Origin: Emticicia aquatilis
GTDB taxonomy: Bacteria > Bacteroidota > Bacteroidia > Cytophagales > Spirosomataceae
Direction: 5' to 3'
Assembly (NCBI RefSeq): GCF_014644295.1
Contig: NZ_BMKK01000009.1
Location: 186,001 to 250,000, forward strand
Length of the DNA stretch: 64,000 bases
Positions 1-8,229 of this stretch are shown here, piece after piece. The translations under genes and the position numbers were made by a program. Under the pieces are notes generated by a model that saw nothing but the letters and a program-made list of their open reading frames with translations, did no database searches and was not told the origin of the DNA. The first letter of the stretch is position 1, and each line of letters starts with the position of its first letter.

Positions 1-120
1 AGCAAAGCAATTTACATTCACGTGATAGGCCATTTGGTCCCAGCCGTAATAATCTCTGAGTTCTCTTACTATTCTTTCGAGCGTAATGCCGTGCAGCGGA
101 TTGTTGGGTTGTTCGTTCAT
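1..120 (-). CDS. VF530-like (DUF2132) small DNA-binding protein, 3' end cut by window
   Basis: The gene reads leftward from an ATG at 120 and runs off the window edge, so only the first 40 residues are visible. They begin MNEQPNNPLHGITLERIV and continue to a VNCF-like stretch. This matches my memory of the VF530/DUF2132 family, small (about 70-75 residue) proteins with a conserved NPLHGxTLExIL start and a YGWxxL/INCF segment. The family is described as double-stranded-DNA binding from a structural study; the cellular role is unknown. It lies downstream of the helicase gene on the same strand, separated by a 134-bp repeat-rich gap, so co-transcription is possible but unsupported. Confidence 0.7.
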   Translation of the reverse strand, partial: MNEQPNNPLHGITLERIVRELRDYYGWDQMAYHVNVNCFA

Positions 121-132
121 TGATGGTGACTC

Positions 133-250
133 GTTACTGGTTATTGGGAAATCAGTTATCGGGAAATTGGTTACTTATTATTAGGAAGCTAATTTCTATA
201 ACTTTCCAATAACTAATTCCCTAATTTTCCTATAACCAGTTTTCCAATCA
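133..250. repeat. Degenerate heptad repeat tract in inverted arrangement
   Basis: The gap between the helicase stop and the VF530-like gene is built of short units such as GGTTATTGGGAAATCA and GTTATCGGGAAATTG (about 133-175), then their reverse-complement style (CCAATAACTA, TATAACCAGTTTTCCAATCA) at about 203-250. Spacing between related words is mostly 7 or a multiple of it. It appears related to the cleaner heptad tracts at 5417, 42319 and 45286. The two halves could pair as an imperfect hairpin. Confidence 0.5.
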
Positions 251-254
251 ATAA

Positions 255-1502
255 TTATTTTTTCTTCTTTTTTGTCTTTTTCTTTAATGCGTCCAATTCT
301 TCGGCTTCTTTGAGCAAAGCTTTCAAATCATAATTGGTTGTATCTTTCGAGAAATCAATCGTTTCGTTGTATTCTTGCTTGTCAAGCTCCAAAACTCTGA
401 TTTTCTTACCCATAAAGCCTTCGATTTCGTCGAGAATCGGTTTTTCTTCAGTTGCACAAAACGAAACTGCCAAACCTTTTTGCATTCCTCGACCCGTACG
501 CCCTACCCTATGCACGTAGTTTTCTGGCACATCGGGCAAATCATAATTTACTACATAATCTACATTCGGAATATCAATTCCTCTGGCACTTACATCAGTG
601 GCTATCAGTATTTTAACTTCACCACTTCTGAATTTATCTAACACCGATAGGCGGTCGAGTTGCTCTTTATCGCCATGAATTGTTTCACTTTCAATTCCCA
701 CTCTTTGCATGGCAGATTTGACTCTTTCAGCACGCACTTTCGTACGCACAAAAACCAAAATCTTACTTTCGGGATTTTCGTTAATGACTCTTTCCAAGAA
801 GAAACGTTTATCATCCATTTCCACGAAAGCTACCGAGTGCTTGATATTTTTGGCAACAGGGTCTTTAGGCGATAGTTGAATACGGATAGCATTTCTGACC
901 AACGAGTAAGCTACTTTTTTGATTTGCTCGTTGATGGTTGCCGAAAAGAATAGCGTTTGATGAAATTTGGGCAAAAACTTCTTTACATCCTGAATATCTT
1001 TGATAAAACCCAAATCAAGCATGTGGTCTGCTTCATCAAGCACTAAGATTTCAACGCCAGTGATTTTTAGGTGTTTTTGGTAAATCAAATCAAACATTCG
1101 GCCTGGGGTAGCAATCAGAATATCAACGCCTTTCACGAGTTTATCTACTTGAGGAGCTTGGTCAACACCACCAAAAAGGCAAAGCGTTTCAACTTTTGTA
1201 CCTTTTGCCATTTTCTGAAAAACTTCGGTTACTTGTAAAGCCAGCTCACGGGTTGGCTCAAGCACAATGCACTTTACGCCTTCTTCGTATCGCACCGAGT
1301 GCTTCATTTCTTGCAAAATACTGATTATCGGAATGGCAAAAGCAGCGGTTTTTCCTGTACCTGTTTGAGCAATTGCTAACACATCTTCACCTTTCAGAAT
1401 CGGTGGAATAGACTTAAACTGAATATCAGTCGGGCGTTTGAAGCCTAATTCAGCAATATTTTTTTTGAGTTCGTGCGAAATACTATAATCGTCGAATTTC
1501 AT
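255..1502 (-). CDS. DEAD-box ATP-dependent RNA helicase (RhlE-like)
   Basis: This is a 415-residue superfamily 2 helicase with all hallmark motifs in order: Q motif ending at Gln28, Walker A AQTGTGKT at 45-52, PTREL at 83-87, TPGR at 132-135, DEAD at 156-159, SAT at 187-189, ARGIDIP near 306-312 and HRVGRTGR at 331-338. The C-terminus is a short Lys-rich tail typical of RhlE-type enzymes that bind RNA non-specifically. It uses ATP to unwind short RNA duplexes, probably in ribosome assembly or cold adaptation. The start ATG overlaps the stop of the upstream RRM gene by 4 bp, which indicates translational coupling. The subfamily assignment is inference; the DEAD-box call is certain. Confidence 0.95.
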   Translation of the reverse strand: MKFDDYSISHELKKNIAELGFKRPTDIQFKSIPPILKGEDVLAIAQTGTGKTAAFAIPIISILQEMKHSVRYEEGVKCIVLEPTRELALQVTEVFQKMAKGTKVETLCLFGGVDQAPQVDKLVKGVDILIATPGRMFDLIYQKHLKITGVEILVLDEADHMLDLGFIKDIQDVKKFLPKFHQTLFFSATINEQIKKVAYSLVRNAIRIQLSPKDPVAKNIKHSVAFVEMDDKRFFLERVINENPESKILVFVRTKVRAERVKSAMQRVGIESETIHGDKEQLDRLSVLDKFRSGEVKILIATDVSARGIDIPNVDYVVNYDLPDVPENYVHRVGRTGRGMQKGLAVSFCATEEKPILDEIEGFMGKKIRVLELDKQEYNETIDFSKDTTNYDLKALLKEAEELDALKKKTKKKKK

Positions 1503-1852
1503 CGTTTTCCTCGTTTATCTATTCCTTTGAAAGGTTTGTAAGTGTCTTTCACAAATAACTTTCCTTGCGAATTTAACTTTGGTGCTTTAGTAGATTTTGC
1601 TTTTGACTTATCTTTTTTCTCCGATAAACTCACTTCAATATTACGCCCCATTATCTCGAAACCATTTAACTCAAATATGGCCTTACGTACTTCTTCTTCA
1701 TTGGGCATATCCACAAACCCAAAACCTTTATTTTGGCGTGTAGATTTACTTTTTACAATTTTGGCCGATGTTACTTCTCCAAACTTTTCAAAAAGTTCTT
1801 TTAATTCTTTCTCTTTGAGTTTGAAAGGTAAACTGCCTACAAAAATATCCAT
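1499..1852 (-). CDS. RNA-recognition-motif (RRM) protein
   Basis: This 117-residue protein carries one RRM at residues 2-78. RNP2 (IFVGSL) sits at 3-8 and RNP1 (KGFGFVDM) at 42-49, both with the aromatic residues that stack on RNA bases. It is followed by a basic, low-complexity tail rich in Lys. Bacterial RRM proteins of this size bind single-stranded RNA and are often cold-induced. It overlaps the downstream helicase gene by ATGA, so the two are very likely one operon supplying an RNA binder and an RNA unwinder. A TACTTTTG element lies 24 bp upstream of the start. Confidence 0.93.
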   Translation of the reverse strand: MDIFVGSLPFKLKEKELKELFEKFGEVTSAKIVKSKSTRQNKGFGFVDMPNEEEVRKAIFELNGFEIMGRNIEVSLSEKKDKSKAKSTKAPKLNSQGKLFVKDTYKPFKGIDKRGKR

Positions 1853-1875
1853 CGTTTGTTTTTATTATTATTTTA

Positions 1876-1883
1876 CAAAAGTA
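1876..1883 (-). promoter_or_regulatory. Putative -7 element (TACTTTTG) for RRM-helicase operon
   Basis: The minus-strand sequence TACTTTTG fits the Bacteroidota -7 consensus TAnnTTTG and lies about 24 bp upstream of the RRM start codon. No clear -33 TTTG was found at the usual spacing, so the call rests on the -7 box alone. Confidence 0.5.
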
Positions 1884-1967
1884 CGGATTTTTGAATGAAA
1901 TCTTTGATTTTACAGGAAAAGAGGAAAATAGCAAGGTATTTCATTAAATATTTATCATTATACCTCT

Positions 1968-2855
1968 CTATACTTCATAGAATTTAATACCATTTTGAGC
2001 CAAAAATGATTTGATAATATCTACGTGAATACAATGCCCAACGTGCAGAAAAGGCTGATTATTAACTTTGATAGTTTTGCCGTTTACGTTGTGCGAAGCA
2101 TTGTGCATATCGAAACCTAAGTGAAGAGCATTGGTTTTGCTTTGCATGCCACAAACCACACCATTTCGGTCGAAAAGTGGGCCACCGCTTTGTCCACGCA
2201 AGCCTGGGGTGCTTAGTTCAACGCCATAAAGTTCGTTATTTTCGACTAAATGCCTTGTCAACATTCCATCAATCGGGAAGCGTGGTGTGCCGATGATTCC
2301 GCTGTTTGTCCACGAAATTTCGTCAGCTTCGGGATTGTATTGAAAGTTGGTAAATTCGGGAAATGGATAACCGAGTCGGCAAAGCGACTTTCCTTGCTTC
2401 AAACCCGAACTATCTTTCATAAATCGAGCGTAAGACTGATACAATGGCTGCTGAAACTGCTCAAAAATAATAATTGCTAAATCATATTTTGGGTGGTTTA
2501 TCCAGCGAAAACGAAGCGTTGGGTCGGCTGTGCAATCAAGAAAACGTTCGTTGAGTTCAACAATCGTTTCGGGTGTATAATCATACTTATTTTCGAGTCC
2601 TTTGATAAATTTTTGGTATTGATGATTGCGAGGAATGGCGGCACGCTCTCGACGAAAATTAGCATATTTTTGATTGATATTCGTGCGATTTCCAATCAAA
2701 TCAATGACGTGCTTGCAGGTAACGGCACAAGAAAATTCGTTGACAAAAAACATGGTAGCCGCCCCAGGCGACACGATTGTTTCGTTATAATTTCTTGAAA
2801 TAAACTGAATCGGACGAGTAAATCGACCAACTTCTTCGATGGCATCAACAAACAT
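1968..2855 (-). CDS. Trypsin-like serine protease, no signal peptide
   Basis: This 295-residue protein shows a chymotrypsin-fold catalytic triad. His49 is in TCKHV, Asp125 in YDLAI, and Ser223 in GQSGGPLF, the classical GxSGGP nucleophile motif. I chose the ATG at 2855; an in-frame TTG at 2891 would add 12 unlikely residues. There is no signal peptide, PDZ domain or transmembrane segment, so it looks cytoplasmic, unlike DegP/HtrA enzymes. Its neighbours (LysR regulator, RRM/helicase operon) do not suggest a substrate. Solitary trypsin-like proteases in bacteria are sometimes parts of conflict or signalling systems, but no partner gene is seen here. Confidence 0.8.
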   Translation of the reverse strand: MFVDAIEEVGRFTRPIQFISRNYNETIVSPGAATMFFVNEFSCAVTCKHVIDLIGNRTNINQKYANFRRERAAIPRNHQYQKFIKGLENKYDYTPETIVELNERFLDCTADPTLRFRWINHPKYDLAIIIFEQFQQPLYQSYARFMKDSSGLKQGKSLCRLGYPFPEFTNFQYNPEADEISWTNSGIIGTPRFPIDGMLTRHLVENNELYGVELSTPGLRGQSGGPLFDRNGVVCGMQSKTNALHLGFDMHNASHNVNGKTIKVNNQPFLHVGHCIHVDIIKSFLAQNGIKFYEV

Positions 2856-2955
2856 AATTTTTAATAAAGCAGTAAAGCCACAAAGTAACAAAGAGAATTC
2901 TTGAAAACGATAATTTTATCACAAAAAAAGAGCCAAACATAAGATAAAACGTGTA

Positions 2956-3879
2956 TCAAAATTTTTCAAACCACTCAAATCTTTCGTGAACGATAGCTTC
3001 TTTCTGTTCATTGATATATTTCAAAAATGCAGCGGCTACGGGTGAGAAGCTTTTATTTTTCATCCAAACTAAATTCCAAACCGAAGTAATTGGGAAGTTT
3101 TTTACTGGAATAATTTGTAAATCACCGTGTAGAAGTTCGTTTTTGATACCAATCAATGGCATAATCGAGCAGCCCAATCCCGCAATAACGGCCTGTTTCA
3201 CGGCTTCGTTTGAGGTCAATTCCATTTTTTTTCTGACAGGTAATTTGTTTTCTTCGATAAACCGCTCCATCACAAGTCTTGTACCAGAGCCTTGTTCTCG
3301 GTAAATAAGTGGTAATTCCTCAAAAATATTTTTATCGTATATTTTCTTAGCAAACTTAGTTTTGGTATTAGCCACCAAGAATAATTTATTTCGTAATAGT
3401 TCAATATTTTCAACTTTCAGATTGTCGGGTAGCACCGAAACCAACGAAAAATCCACTTCGTTTTTCTCCAAACTTTCAATCACTTTTGCCCGATTTGTCA
3501 CATCCATCATCAATTCTATACCTTCATTTCGGGTAATAAAATCTGATAAAAAATAAGGCATTACATATTTTCCAGTCGAAACAACCGAGATTTTCAGGCG
3601 GCCTGTTAGCTTGCCTTTGTGTGCCATTGTTTTGTAATTAATGGCATATACTTCGTTCAGAATCTTCTCGGCTGCTTCGGCTATTTCTATACCAAAATCT
3701 GTGATAAATAGCTTTCTACCAACCACTTCCGTGAGTGGAATCTCAAATTGGTCTTGCAGGTTTTTTAGCTGAATTGATACAGCTGGCTGAGTGAGATAAA
3801 GTTCTTCGGCAGCCTTTGTGATGCTCTGTGTTTGCGTGATTTTCAGAAACACCTGTAATTGATGCAGTGTATAATTCAT
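2956..3879 (-). CDS. LysR-family transcriptional regulator
   Basis: The 307-residue protein has an N-terminal winged helix-turn-helix (residues 1-60, with the typical SITKAAEELYLTQPAVS helix-turn-helix) and a periplasmic-binding-protein-like effector domain from about 90 to 295. LysR regulators usually activate a divergent target and repress themselves in response to a small metabolite. Here the divergent neighbour, 95 bp away, is isocitrate dehydrogenase, which makes regulation of the TCA branch point a reasonable inference. The effector domain resembles the CbbR/CysB side of the family, but the ligand cannot be read from sequence. Confidence 0.92.
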   Translation of the reverse strand: MNYTLHQLQVFLKITQTQSITKAAEELYLTQPAVSIQLKNLQDQFEIPLTEVVGRKLFITDFGIEIAEAAEKILNEVYAINYKTMAHKGKLTGRLKISVVSTGKYVMPYFLSDFITRNEGIELMMDVTNRAKVIESLEKNEVDFSLVSVLPDNLKVENIELLRNKLFLVANTKTKFAKKIYDKNIFEELPLIYREQGSGTRLVMERFIEENKLPVRKKMELTSNEAVKQAVIAGLGCSIMPLIGIKNELLHGDLQIIPVKNFPITSVWNLVWMKNKSFSPVAAAFLKYINEQKEAIVHERFEWFEKF

Positions 3880-3903
3880 AATAATAGTTTATGTATATCA
3901 TTA

Positions 3904-3911
3904 CAAATATA
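3904..3911 (-). promoter_or_regulatory. Putative -7 element (TATATTTG) for LysR gene
   Basis: The minus-strand TATATTTG matches TAnnTTTG and lies 25 bp upstream of the LysR start. It sits inside the AT-rich 95-bp divergent region shared with the isocitrate dehydrogenase gene, where a LysR site would be expected. No convincing T-N11-A palindrome was assigned. Confidence 0.45.
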
Positions 3912-3974
3912 AATAAAAACAAATGAATTTTTGTTCAGAATTTTGCAGCGTTAAATCAAAATAATCAAAACGCA

Positions 3975-5411
3975 ATGACAAAAATTACAGTAGCAAAAGG
4001 TGACGGAATCGGTCCAGAAATTATGGATGCCACGCTTGAAATTTTGATGGCAGCAGGAGCAAAAATCGAAGTCGAAGAAATTGAGGTAGGTGAAAAAGTG
4101 TATTTGGCTGGTAACACTGCGGGTATTGCCAAAGAATCTTGGGACGTAATCAGACGCAACAAGGTTTTCTTGAAAGCACCAATCACAACGCCTCAAGGTG
4201 GTGGTTATAAAAGTTTGAACGTAACGACCCGAAAATTTTTGGGGCTTTACTCAAACGTGCGTCCGTGCATGAGCTTGCATCCTTTTGTGGCTACCAAACA
4301 CCCGATTATGGATGTGGTTATTGTGCGTGAAAACGAAGAAGATTTATACGCAGGAATTGAACATCAACAAACCGATGAGGTGGTTCAGTGCTTGAAACTT
4401 ATCAGCCGCCCAGGTTGCGAAAAAATCGTGCGTTATGCTTTCGAGTACGCTAAACACTACGGCCGTAAGAAAGTTACGTGCTTCACGAAAGATAATATTA
4501 TGAAGCAAACTGATGGCTTGTTCCACCACGTTTTCGATGAAATTGCGAAAGAATACCCAGAAATTGAAAATGAGCATTGGATTATTGATATTGGTGCAGC
4601 AAAAATGGCTGACACGCCCGAAGCTTTTGATGTAATCGTGATGCCAAATCTTTATGGCGATGTACTCTCCGATGTGGCTGCTCAAATTGCTGGTTCGGTA
4701 GGTTTGGCTGGTTCGGCCAACATCGGTGAAGAATGTGCCATGTTTGAGGCAATCCACGGTTCAGCTCCTCGTAGAGCAGGACAAAATTTGGCCAATCCGT
4801 CGGGACTTTTGCAAGGAGCTATTATGATGCTTAACCACATCGGACAAACCAAAGTTGCTGAAAAAGTACAAAACGCTTGGCTAAAAACTATCGAAGATGG
4901 TATCCATACTTACGATGTTTTTAAAGAAGGAGTAAGTAAAGAAAAAGTTGGTACGAAAGAGTTTGCCCAAGCAGTAATTGCCAATCTTGGACAAGAACCA
5001 AAGCTTTTAAAATCAGTAAGTTATGCCGAAAACGCTACGCTTAACCTACCAAAATATGAGCGAAAAGCCCCAGCCAAAAAAGAGTTGGTCGGTGTTGATT
5101 TATTCGTTCACTGGACAGGTAAAAGTCCAGATGAGTTGGCTGCTATCGTACAAACACTCGACAGCAACGAAGTGAAACTTTCGATGATAACCAACCGTGG
5201 AATCAAAGTTTGGCCAGAAGGTTTTGAAGAAACTTTCTGCACTGACCACTGGCGTTGTAGATTCAAGCCTACCGAAGGTAATCAGATGAGCAAAGAAGCC
5301 ATTATTCAGCTGCTCAATGGTGCTATCGAAAAAGGTATTGATACCGTAAAAACCGAAAATCTTTATACGTTCGATGGTAAAATGGGCTTCTCGTTGGGTC
5401 AAGGACAATAA
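3975..5411 (+). CDS. icd: Isocitrate dehydrogenase, long (Thermus-like) type
   Basis: The 478-residue protein begins with the isocitrate/isopropylmalate dehydrogenase signature KGDGIGPEIM. It keeps the substrate-binding arginines in the S-x-N-VRPCMSL region, the metal-binding Asp-rich stretch in MPNLYGDVLSDVAAQIAGS and the nucleotide-binding HGSAPR motif. About 140 residues after the catalytic core form the C-terminal extension known from the Thermus thermophilus enzyme. It oxidatively decarboxylates isocitrate to 2-oxoglutarate in the TCA cycle. NADP use is usual for this group but is not proven from the residues I can read. It is divergent from the LysR gene. Confidence 0.93.
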   Translation: MTKITVAKGDGIGPEIMDATLEILMAAGAKIEVEEIEVGEKVYLAGNTAGIAKESWDVIRRNKVFLKAPITTPQGGGYKSLNVTTRKFLGLYSNVRPCMSLHPFVATKHPIMDVVIVRENEEDLYAGIEHQQTDEVVQCLKLISRPGCEKIVRYAFEYAKHYGRKKVTCFTKDNIMKQTDGLFHHVFDEIAKEYPEIENEHWIIDIGAAKMADTPEAFDVIVMPNLYGDVLSDVAAQIAGSVGLAGSANIGEECAMFEAIHGSAPRRAGQNLANPSGLLQGAIMMLNHIGQTKVAEKVQNAWLKTIEDGIHTYDVFKEGVSKEKVGTKEFAQAVIANLGQEPKLLKSVSYAENATLNLPKYERKAPAKKELVGVDLFVHWTGKSPDELAAIVQTLDSNEVKLSMITNRGIKVWPEGFEETFCTDHWRCRFKPTEGNQMSKEAIIQLLNGAIEKGIDTVKTENLYTFDGKMGFSLGQGQ

Positions 5412-5416
5412 TTTAT

Positions 5417-5444
5417 CAGTCAATAGTTGGCAGTCAACAGTCAT
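5417..5444. repeat. Heptad repeat, four clean 7-bp units
   Basis: Just after the icd stop there are four adjacent heptads: CAGTCAA, TAGTTGG, CAGTCAA and CAGTCAT (5417-5444). Read on the other strand they are rotations of GTTGACT, the same unit seen inside the reading frame at 42319. Confidence 0.75.
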
Positions 5445-5524
5445 CTAAAACACTCATTTTCAAACAAATATGGGTTTTAAAACTGTCGACTAAATACTTA
5501 CAACCAATTAAACCTACATTTTAG

Positions 5525-5764
5525 ATGAATATACAACTTATTCAAGGGCAGTTTGGTGGTAAAGAGGCCATCGAACTAATAACTCAGATGATTCATGCGA
5601 AAGTGAAATTTCACGAAAATATCATCGGTAATAACGATAACGAAGAAGATATAAAAATGCGTGAAAATCGAATAAAGCAACTCCAAAAAGACTTATTCGA
5701 TGCACGACAATACATCGAAAAGAAAGGCGAAAACGTAAATATAAACGCTTCAATAGAAATCTAA
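5525..5764 (+). CDS. Small helical conserved hypothetical protein
   Basis: This is a 79-residue, charged, probably all-helical soluble protein with no signal peptide, Cys or recognised motif. It begins MNIQLIQGQFGGKEAIELI and has a long helix around residues 40-70 (RENRIKQLQKDLFDARQYIEKK). I recall similar short proteins annotated as hypothetical in Cytophagales. It lies 113 bp after icd and is followed at once by a strong terminator, so it could be the last gene of the icd transcript. No function can be assigned. Confidence 0.7.
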   Translation: MNIQLIQGQFGGKEAIELITQMIHAKVKFHENIIGNNDNEEDIKMRENRIKQLQKDLFDARQYIEKKGENVNINASIEI

Positions 5765-5773
5765 GTCAATCAA

Positions 5774-5808
5774 AATCGCAGAGTCAGCAGGCTCTGCGAT
5801 TCTTTTTT
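5774..5808 (+). terminator. Rho-independent terminator
   Basis: A perfect 10-bp stem (AATCGCAGAG / CTCTGCGATT) with an 8-nt loop is followed by CTTTTTT. It closes the icd/79-residue gene transcript. Confidence 0.92.
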
Positions 5809-5882
5809 ATAGTCAGTTTGATACATATTTTCTGCAATAATTTCTTAGCTTTACTTCCGAAAATATCTACTTGTTTTTAATC

Positions 5883-6449
5883 ATGACCGAACTTATCATC
5901 AGTCTTGCCGTAGGAATTGCCCTGAGTGCATGCTCGGGTTTTCGGGTATTTGTACCGATGTTGGTAGCTAATTTGGCTACTCGATTTCATGCACTTGACC
6001 TTTCTAACGGTTTTGAATGGTTGAGTAGCCCAACAGCTACGTACATTTTGGGAGCAGCTACAGTGGCCGAAATCATGGCGTATTATATTCCTGTCGTTGA
6101 TAATTTGCTCGATACCATCACAACGCCCGCTTCATTTGTGGCAGGAACAATACTAACGACTTCATTTCTGAAAATAGATTCACCCGAACTCCAATGGACA
6201 CTCGGAATTCTGGCTGGCGGTGGCGTGGCTGGCACAATCCAAGCAGGAACTGGACTTCTGAGACTTGCTTCTACTAAATTTACGGGCGGTTTTGGCAATG
6301 CCTTCTTTGCTACCTTTGAGAATTCGATTGCGGTTATTTTCTCTCTTCTTACGCTTTGGTTACCCGTTTTGGTTGCCGTTCTTGGAGTTTTACTCTTTGT
6401 ATTTTTACTAAAAAAGGTTTTGAAACGTCTTCAAACAAAGAATAAGTAA
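5883..6449 (+). CDS. DUF4126 membrane protein
   Basis: This 188-residue integral membrane protein has about five hydrophobic segments. The pattern ACSGFRVFVPMLVANLA near the start, then VDNLLDTI and ASTKFTGGFGN, is typical of DUF4126. The ATG at 5883 was chosen over an upstream in-frame TTG because the family begins with this MTELI-type start. The family function is unknown. It stands alone downstream of a terminator, ahead of the MFS gene. Confidence 0.88.
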   Translation: MTELIISLAVGIALSACSGFRVFVPMLVANLATRFHALDLSNGFEWLSSPTATYILGAATVAEIMAYYIPVVDNLLDTITTPASFVAGTILTTSFLKIDSPELQWTLGILAGGGVAGTIQAGTGLLRLASTKFTGGFGNAFFATFENSIAVIFSLLTLWLPVLVAVLGVLLFVFLLKKVLKRLQTKNK

Positions 6450-6522
6450 ATTTTTAATTAAAATAATTATAATTTACCATCAAAAAACCTTAACTTCCAC
6501 ACACAATCTAAACCTAAGCCTC

Positions 6523-7854
6523 ATGGAAACCAAACCTTCACTACGCTATGCGTGGTATGTTGTGGGTGTGCTTTTGCTTGCCTATATCTCTTCATTTATT
6601 GACCGCCAAATCATTTCACTACTCGTAAAGCCAATCAAAGCTTCTTTTGGTATTTCAGATACACAAATGGGTGTTTTAATGGGGTTAAGTTTTGCAGTTC
6701 TTTATACTTTAGTAGGTATTCCGATTGGTTTAATGGCCGACCAAATGAATAGAAAACGCATCATTAGCTGGGGAATTTTGGTTTGGAGTATTATGACTGT
6801 TTTTTGTGGAATGGCTGGTAGTTATTCATTGTTTTTTCTCGCAAGAGTTGGTGTTGGTATAGGCGAAGCCGCCCTTTCGCCAGCGGCATACTCAATTATT
6901 TCTGATTATTTTCCGAAGAAAAAACTGGCAACTGCACTAAGTGTTTATAACATGGGTATTTATTTAGGTTCGGGCTTATCAATTTTAATTGGTGCTGCTC
7001 TCAGAACCATGATTGGAAAAGAAAACATAGTATTGCCATTCGTTGGCGAAATTTTTTCATGGCAAATGATTTTCTTTTACATTGGTTTGCCAGGAATATT
7101 GATTGTTTTTCTTGTTCAGACTATCAAAGAACCCAAACGAGTTGAATTTGATTCTGAAAAAGAAATAAACGAAACAAGCAGTTTCAAAGAGATTATTGCC
7201 TACTTTAAAGCCAATCGACAAACTTTTTCATACTTAAATTTTAGTATGGCATTCATGGCTTTTGCTACTTATGCGGGTATCTATTGGGTGCCAACAATGC
7301 TCGGTAGAGTGCATGGTTGGGCAGATACCAAAGCTGGCGTAACATTTGGAATTTTGGTGACTGTGTTTTCAACTTTGGGTGTAATTTCAGGCGGAAAGTA
7401 TGCTGATTATTTAACAAAAAGAGGTGTGGTTCAGGCCAAAATGTTGGCAGGATTTAGAGGAATGATAGCTGCCTCTCTCTGTACAGTTGGTTTATTGATT
7501 GAAGACATCAACATTGGAATATACTTTATTGCAGGATTTTGCTTTTTTAGTTCGTTTCCTTACGGTTCGGCAACGGCGGCTATTCAAGAAATTGTACCTA
7601 ACAAAATGCGGGCAATTTTCTCAGCATTTTTCTTATTTGTGGTCAATATTATCGGACTTGGTTTTGGCCCGCTCACCGTTGGTCTTCTCAATGATGCTGT
7701 TTATAACGACCCAAATAAAATTCACTATTCAATCTTTATTACGCAACTTTTAGGCTATTCATTATCGGCATTGTGTTTGTATTTGGGTCTGAAACCTTTT
7801 GTCAGAAGTGTTGATTATTTGAAAAAATACTTGGCAGTTTCAAACCAAAATTGA
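6523..7854 (+). CDS. MFS transporter, spinster-like
   Basis: The 443-residue protein has about 12 transmembrane segments. Between segments 2 and 3 is the MFS motif A-like GLMADQMNRKRI. The segment GVGIGEAALSPAAYSIISDY is typical of the spinster family (organic anion or lipid export/uptake). The second half is preceded by a cytoplasmic loop rich in charged residues around 200-225. The substrate is unknown. No pathway genes are adjacent, so the context does not help. Confidence 0.9.
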   Translation: METKPSLRYAWYVVGVLLLAYISSFIDRQIISLLVKPIKASFGISDTQMGVLMGLSFAVLYTLVGIPIGLMADQMNRKRIISWGILVWSIMTVFCGMAGSYSLFFLARVGVGIGEAALSPAAYSIISDYFPKKKLATALSVYNMGIYLGSGLSILIGAALRTMIGKENIVLPFVGEIFSWQMIFFYIGLPGILIVFLVQTIKEPKRVEFDSEKEINETSSFKEIIAYFKANRQTFSYLNFSMAFMAFATYAGIYWVPTMLGRVHGWADTKAGVTFGILVTVFSTLGVISGGKYADYLTKRGVVQAKMLAGFRGMIAASLCTVGLLIEDINIGIYFIAGFCFFSSFPYGSATAAIQEIVPNKMRAIFSAFFLFVVNIIGLGFGPLTVGLLNDAVYNDPNKIHYSIFITQLLGYSLSALCLYLGLKPFVRSVDYLKKYLAVSNQN

Positions 7855-7898
7855 GTCTTTTGTGTTGGTGAATTTGACGGTTGATTGAAAGAAAAACT

Positions 7899-7933
7899 AT
7901 GGACTGCCGACCGTCGTCCGTTGATTATTAATT
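7899..7933. repeat. Heptad repeat directly abutting a start codon
   Basis: Five consecutive heptads (ATGGACT, GCCGACC, GTCGTCC, GTTGATT, ATTAATT) fill 7899-7933 and end exactly before the ATG at 7934. They form the leader of the zinc-ribbon gene. A less regular TTGACGG TTGATTG pair precedes them at about 7873-7887. Confidence 0.65.
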
Positions 7934-8203
7934 ATGAGTGAAATAAAGATTTGTTGCCCAAAATGTAAATGGGAACCCGATGGTGGAGAATATTGGCAAT
8001 GCGATTGCGGCCACATCTGGGATACTTTCAAGACAATTGCACGCTGCCCAGCTTGCCACAAACAACATCAATATACAGCCTGTGTTCCGCACGCAGGAGG
8101 TTGTGAAGCACATTCTCTGCACCTTGATTGGTATGAAGGTTTAGATAAAATCATTGAAGATTTGAAAGAAGAAGTGCTTGAAAATCAGGAGGTTTTTATT
8201 TGA
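7934..8203 (+). CDS. Cys-rich zinc-ribbon-like small protein
   Basis: This 89-residue protein has three zinc-knuckle-like Cys pairs: C8-x2-C11, C23-x-C25 and C38-x2-C41. Further Cys residues are at 7, 50 and 57 and His at 27, 42, 45 and 53. After this metal-binding part comes a short acidic helix (residues 66-87). It looks like a rubredoxin/zinc-ribbon adaptor, perhaps protein-protein or nucleic-acid binding. I recognise it only as a conserved hypothetical of Bacteroidota. Its stop overlaps nothing real, and the next ATG is at 8230 in another frame, so co-transcription is likely. Confidence 0.75.
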   Translation: MSEIKICCPKCKWEPDGGEYWQCDCGHIWDTFKTIARCPACHKQHQYTACVPHAGGCEAHSLHLDWYEGLDKIIEDLKEEVLENQEVFI

Positions 8204-8229
8204 TATTATTTTACCCAAAATACACTTTT

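Noticed and set aside
2856-2891. TTG start adding 12 residues to the trypsin-like protease
   Set aside because: The extra residues (MLLCGFTALLKI) are not a signal peptide with a cleavage site and the ATG at 2855 is in frame.
4344-4757. Long open frame on the minus strand inside icd
   Set aside because: It lies wholly within the strong isocitrate dehydrogenase gene and its translation is Cys/His/Phe-rich without motif, as expected for an antisense frame.
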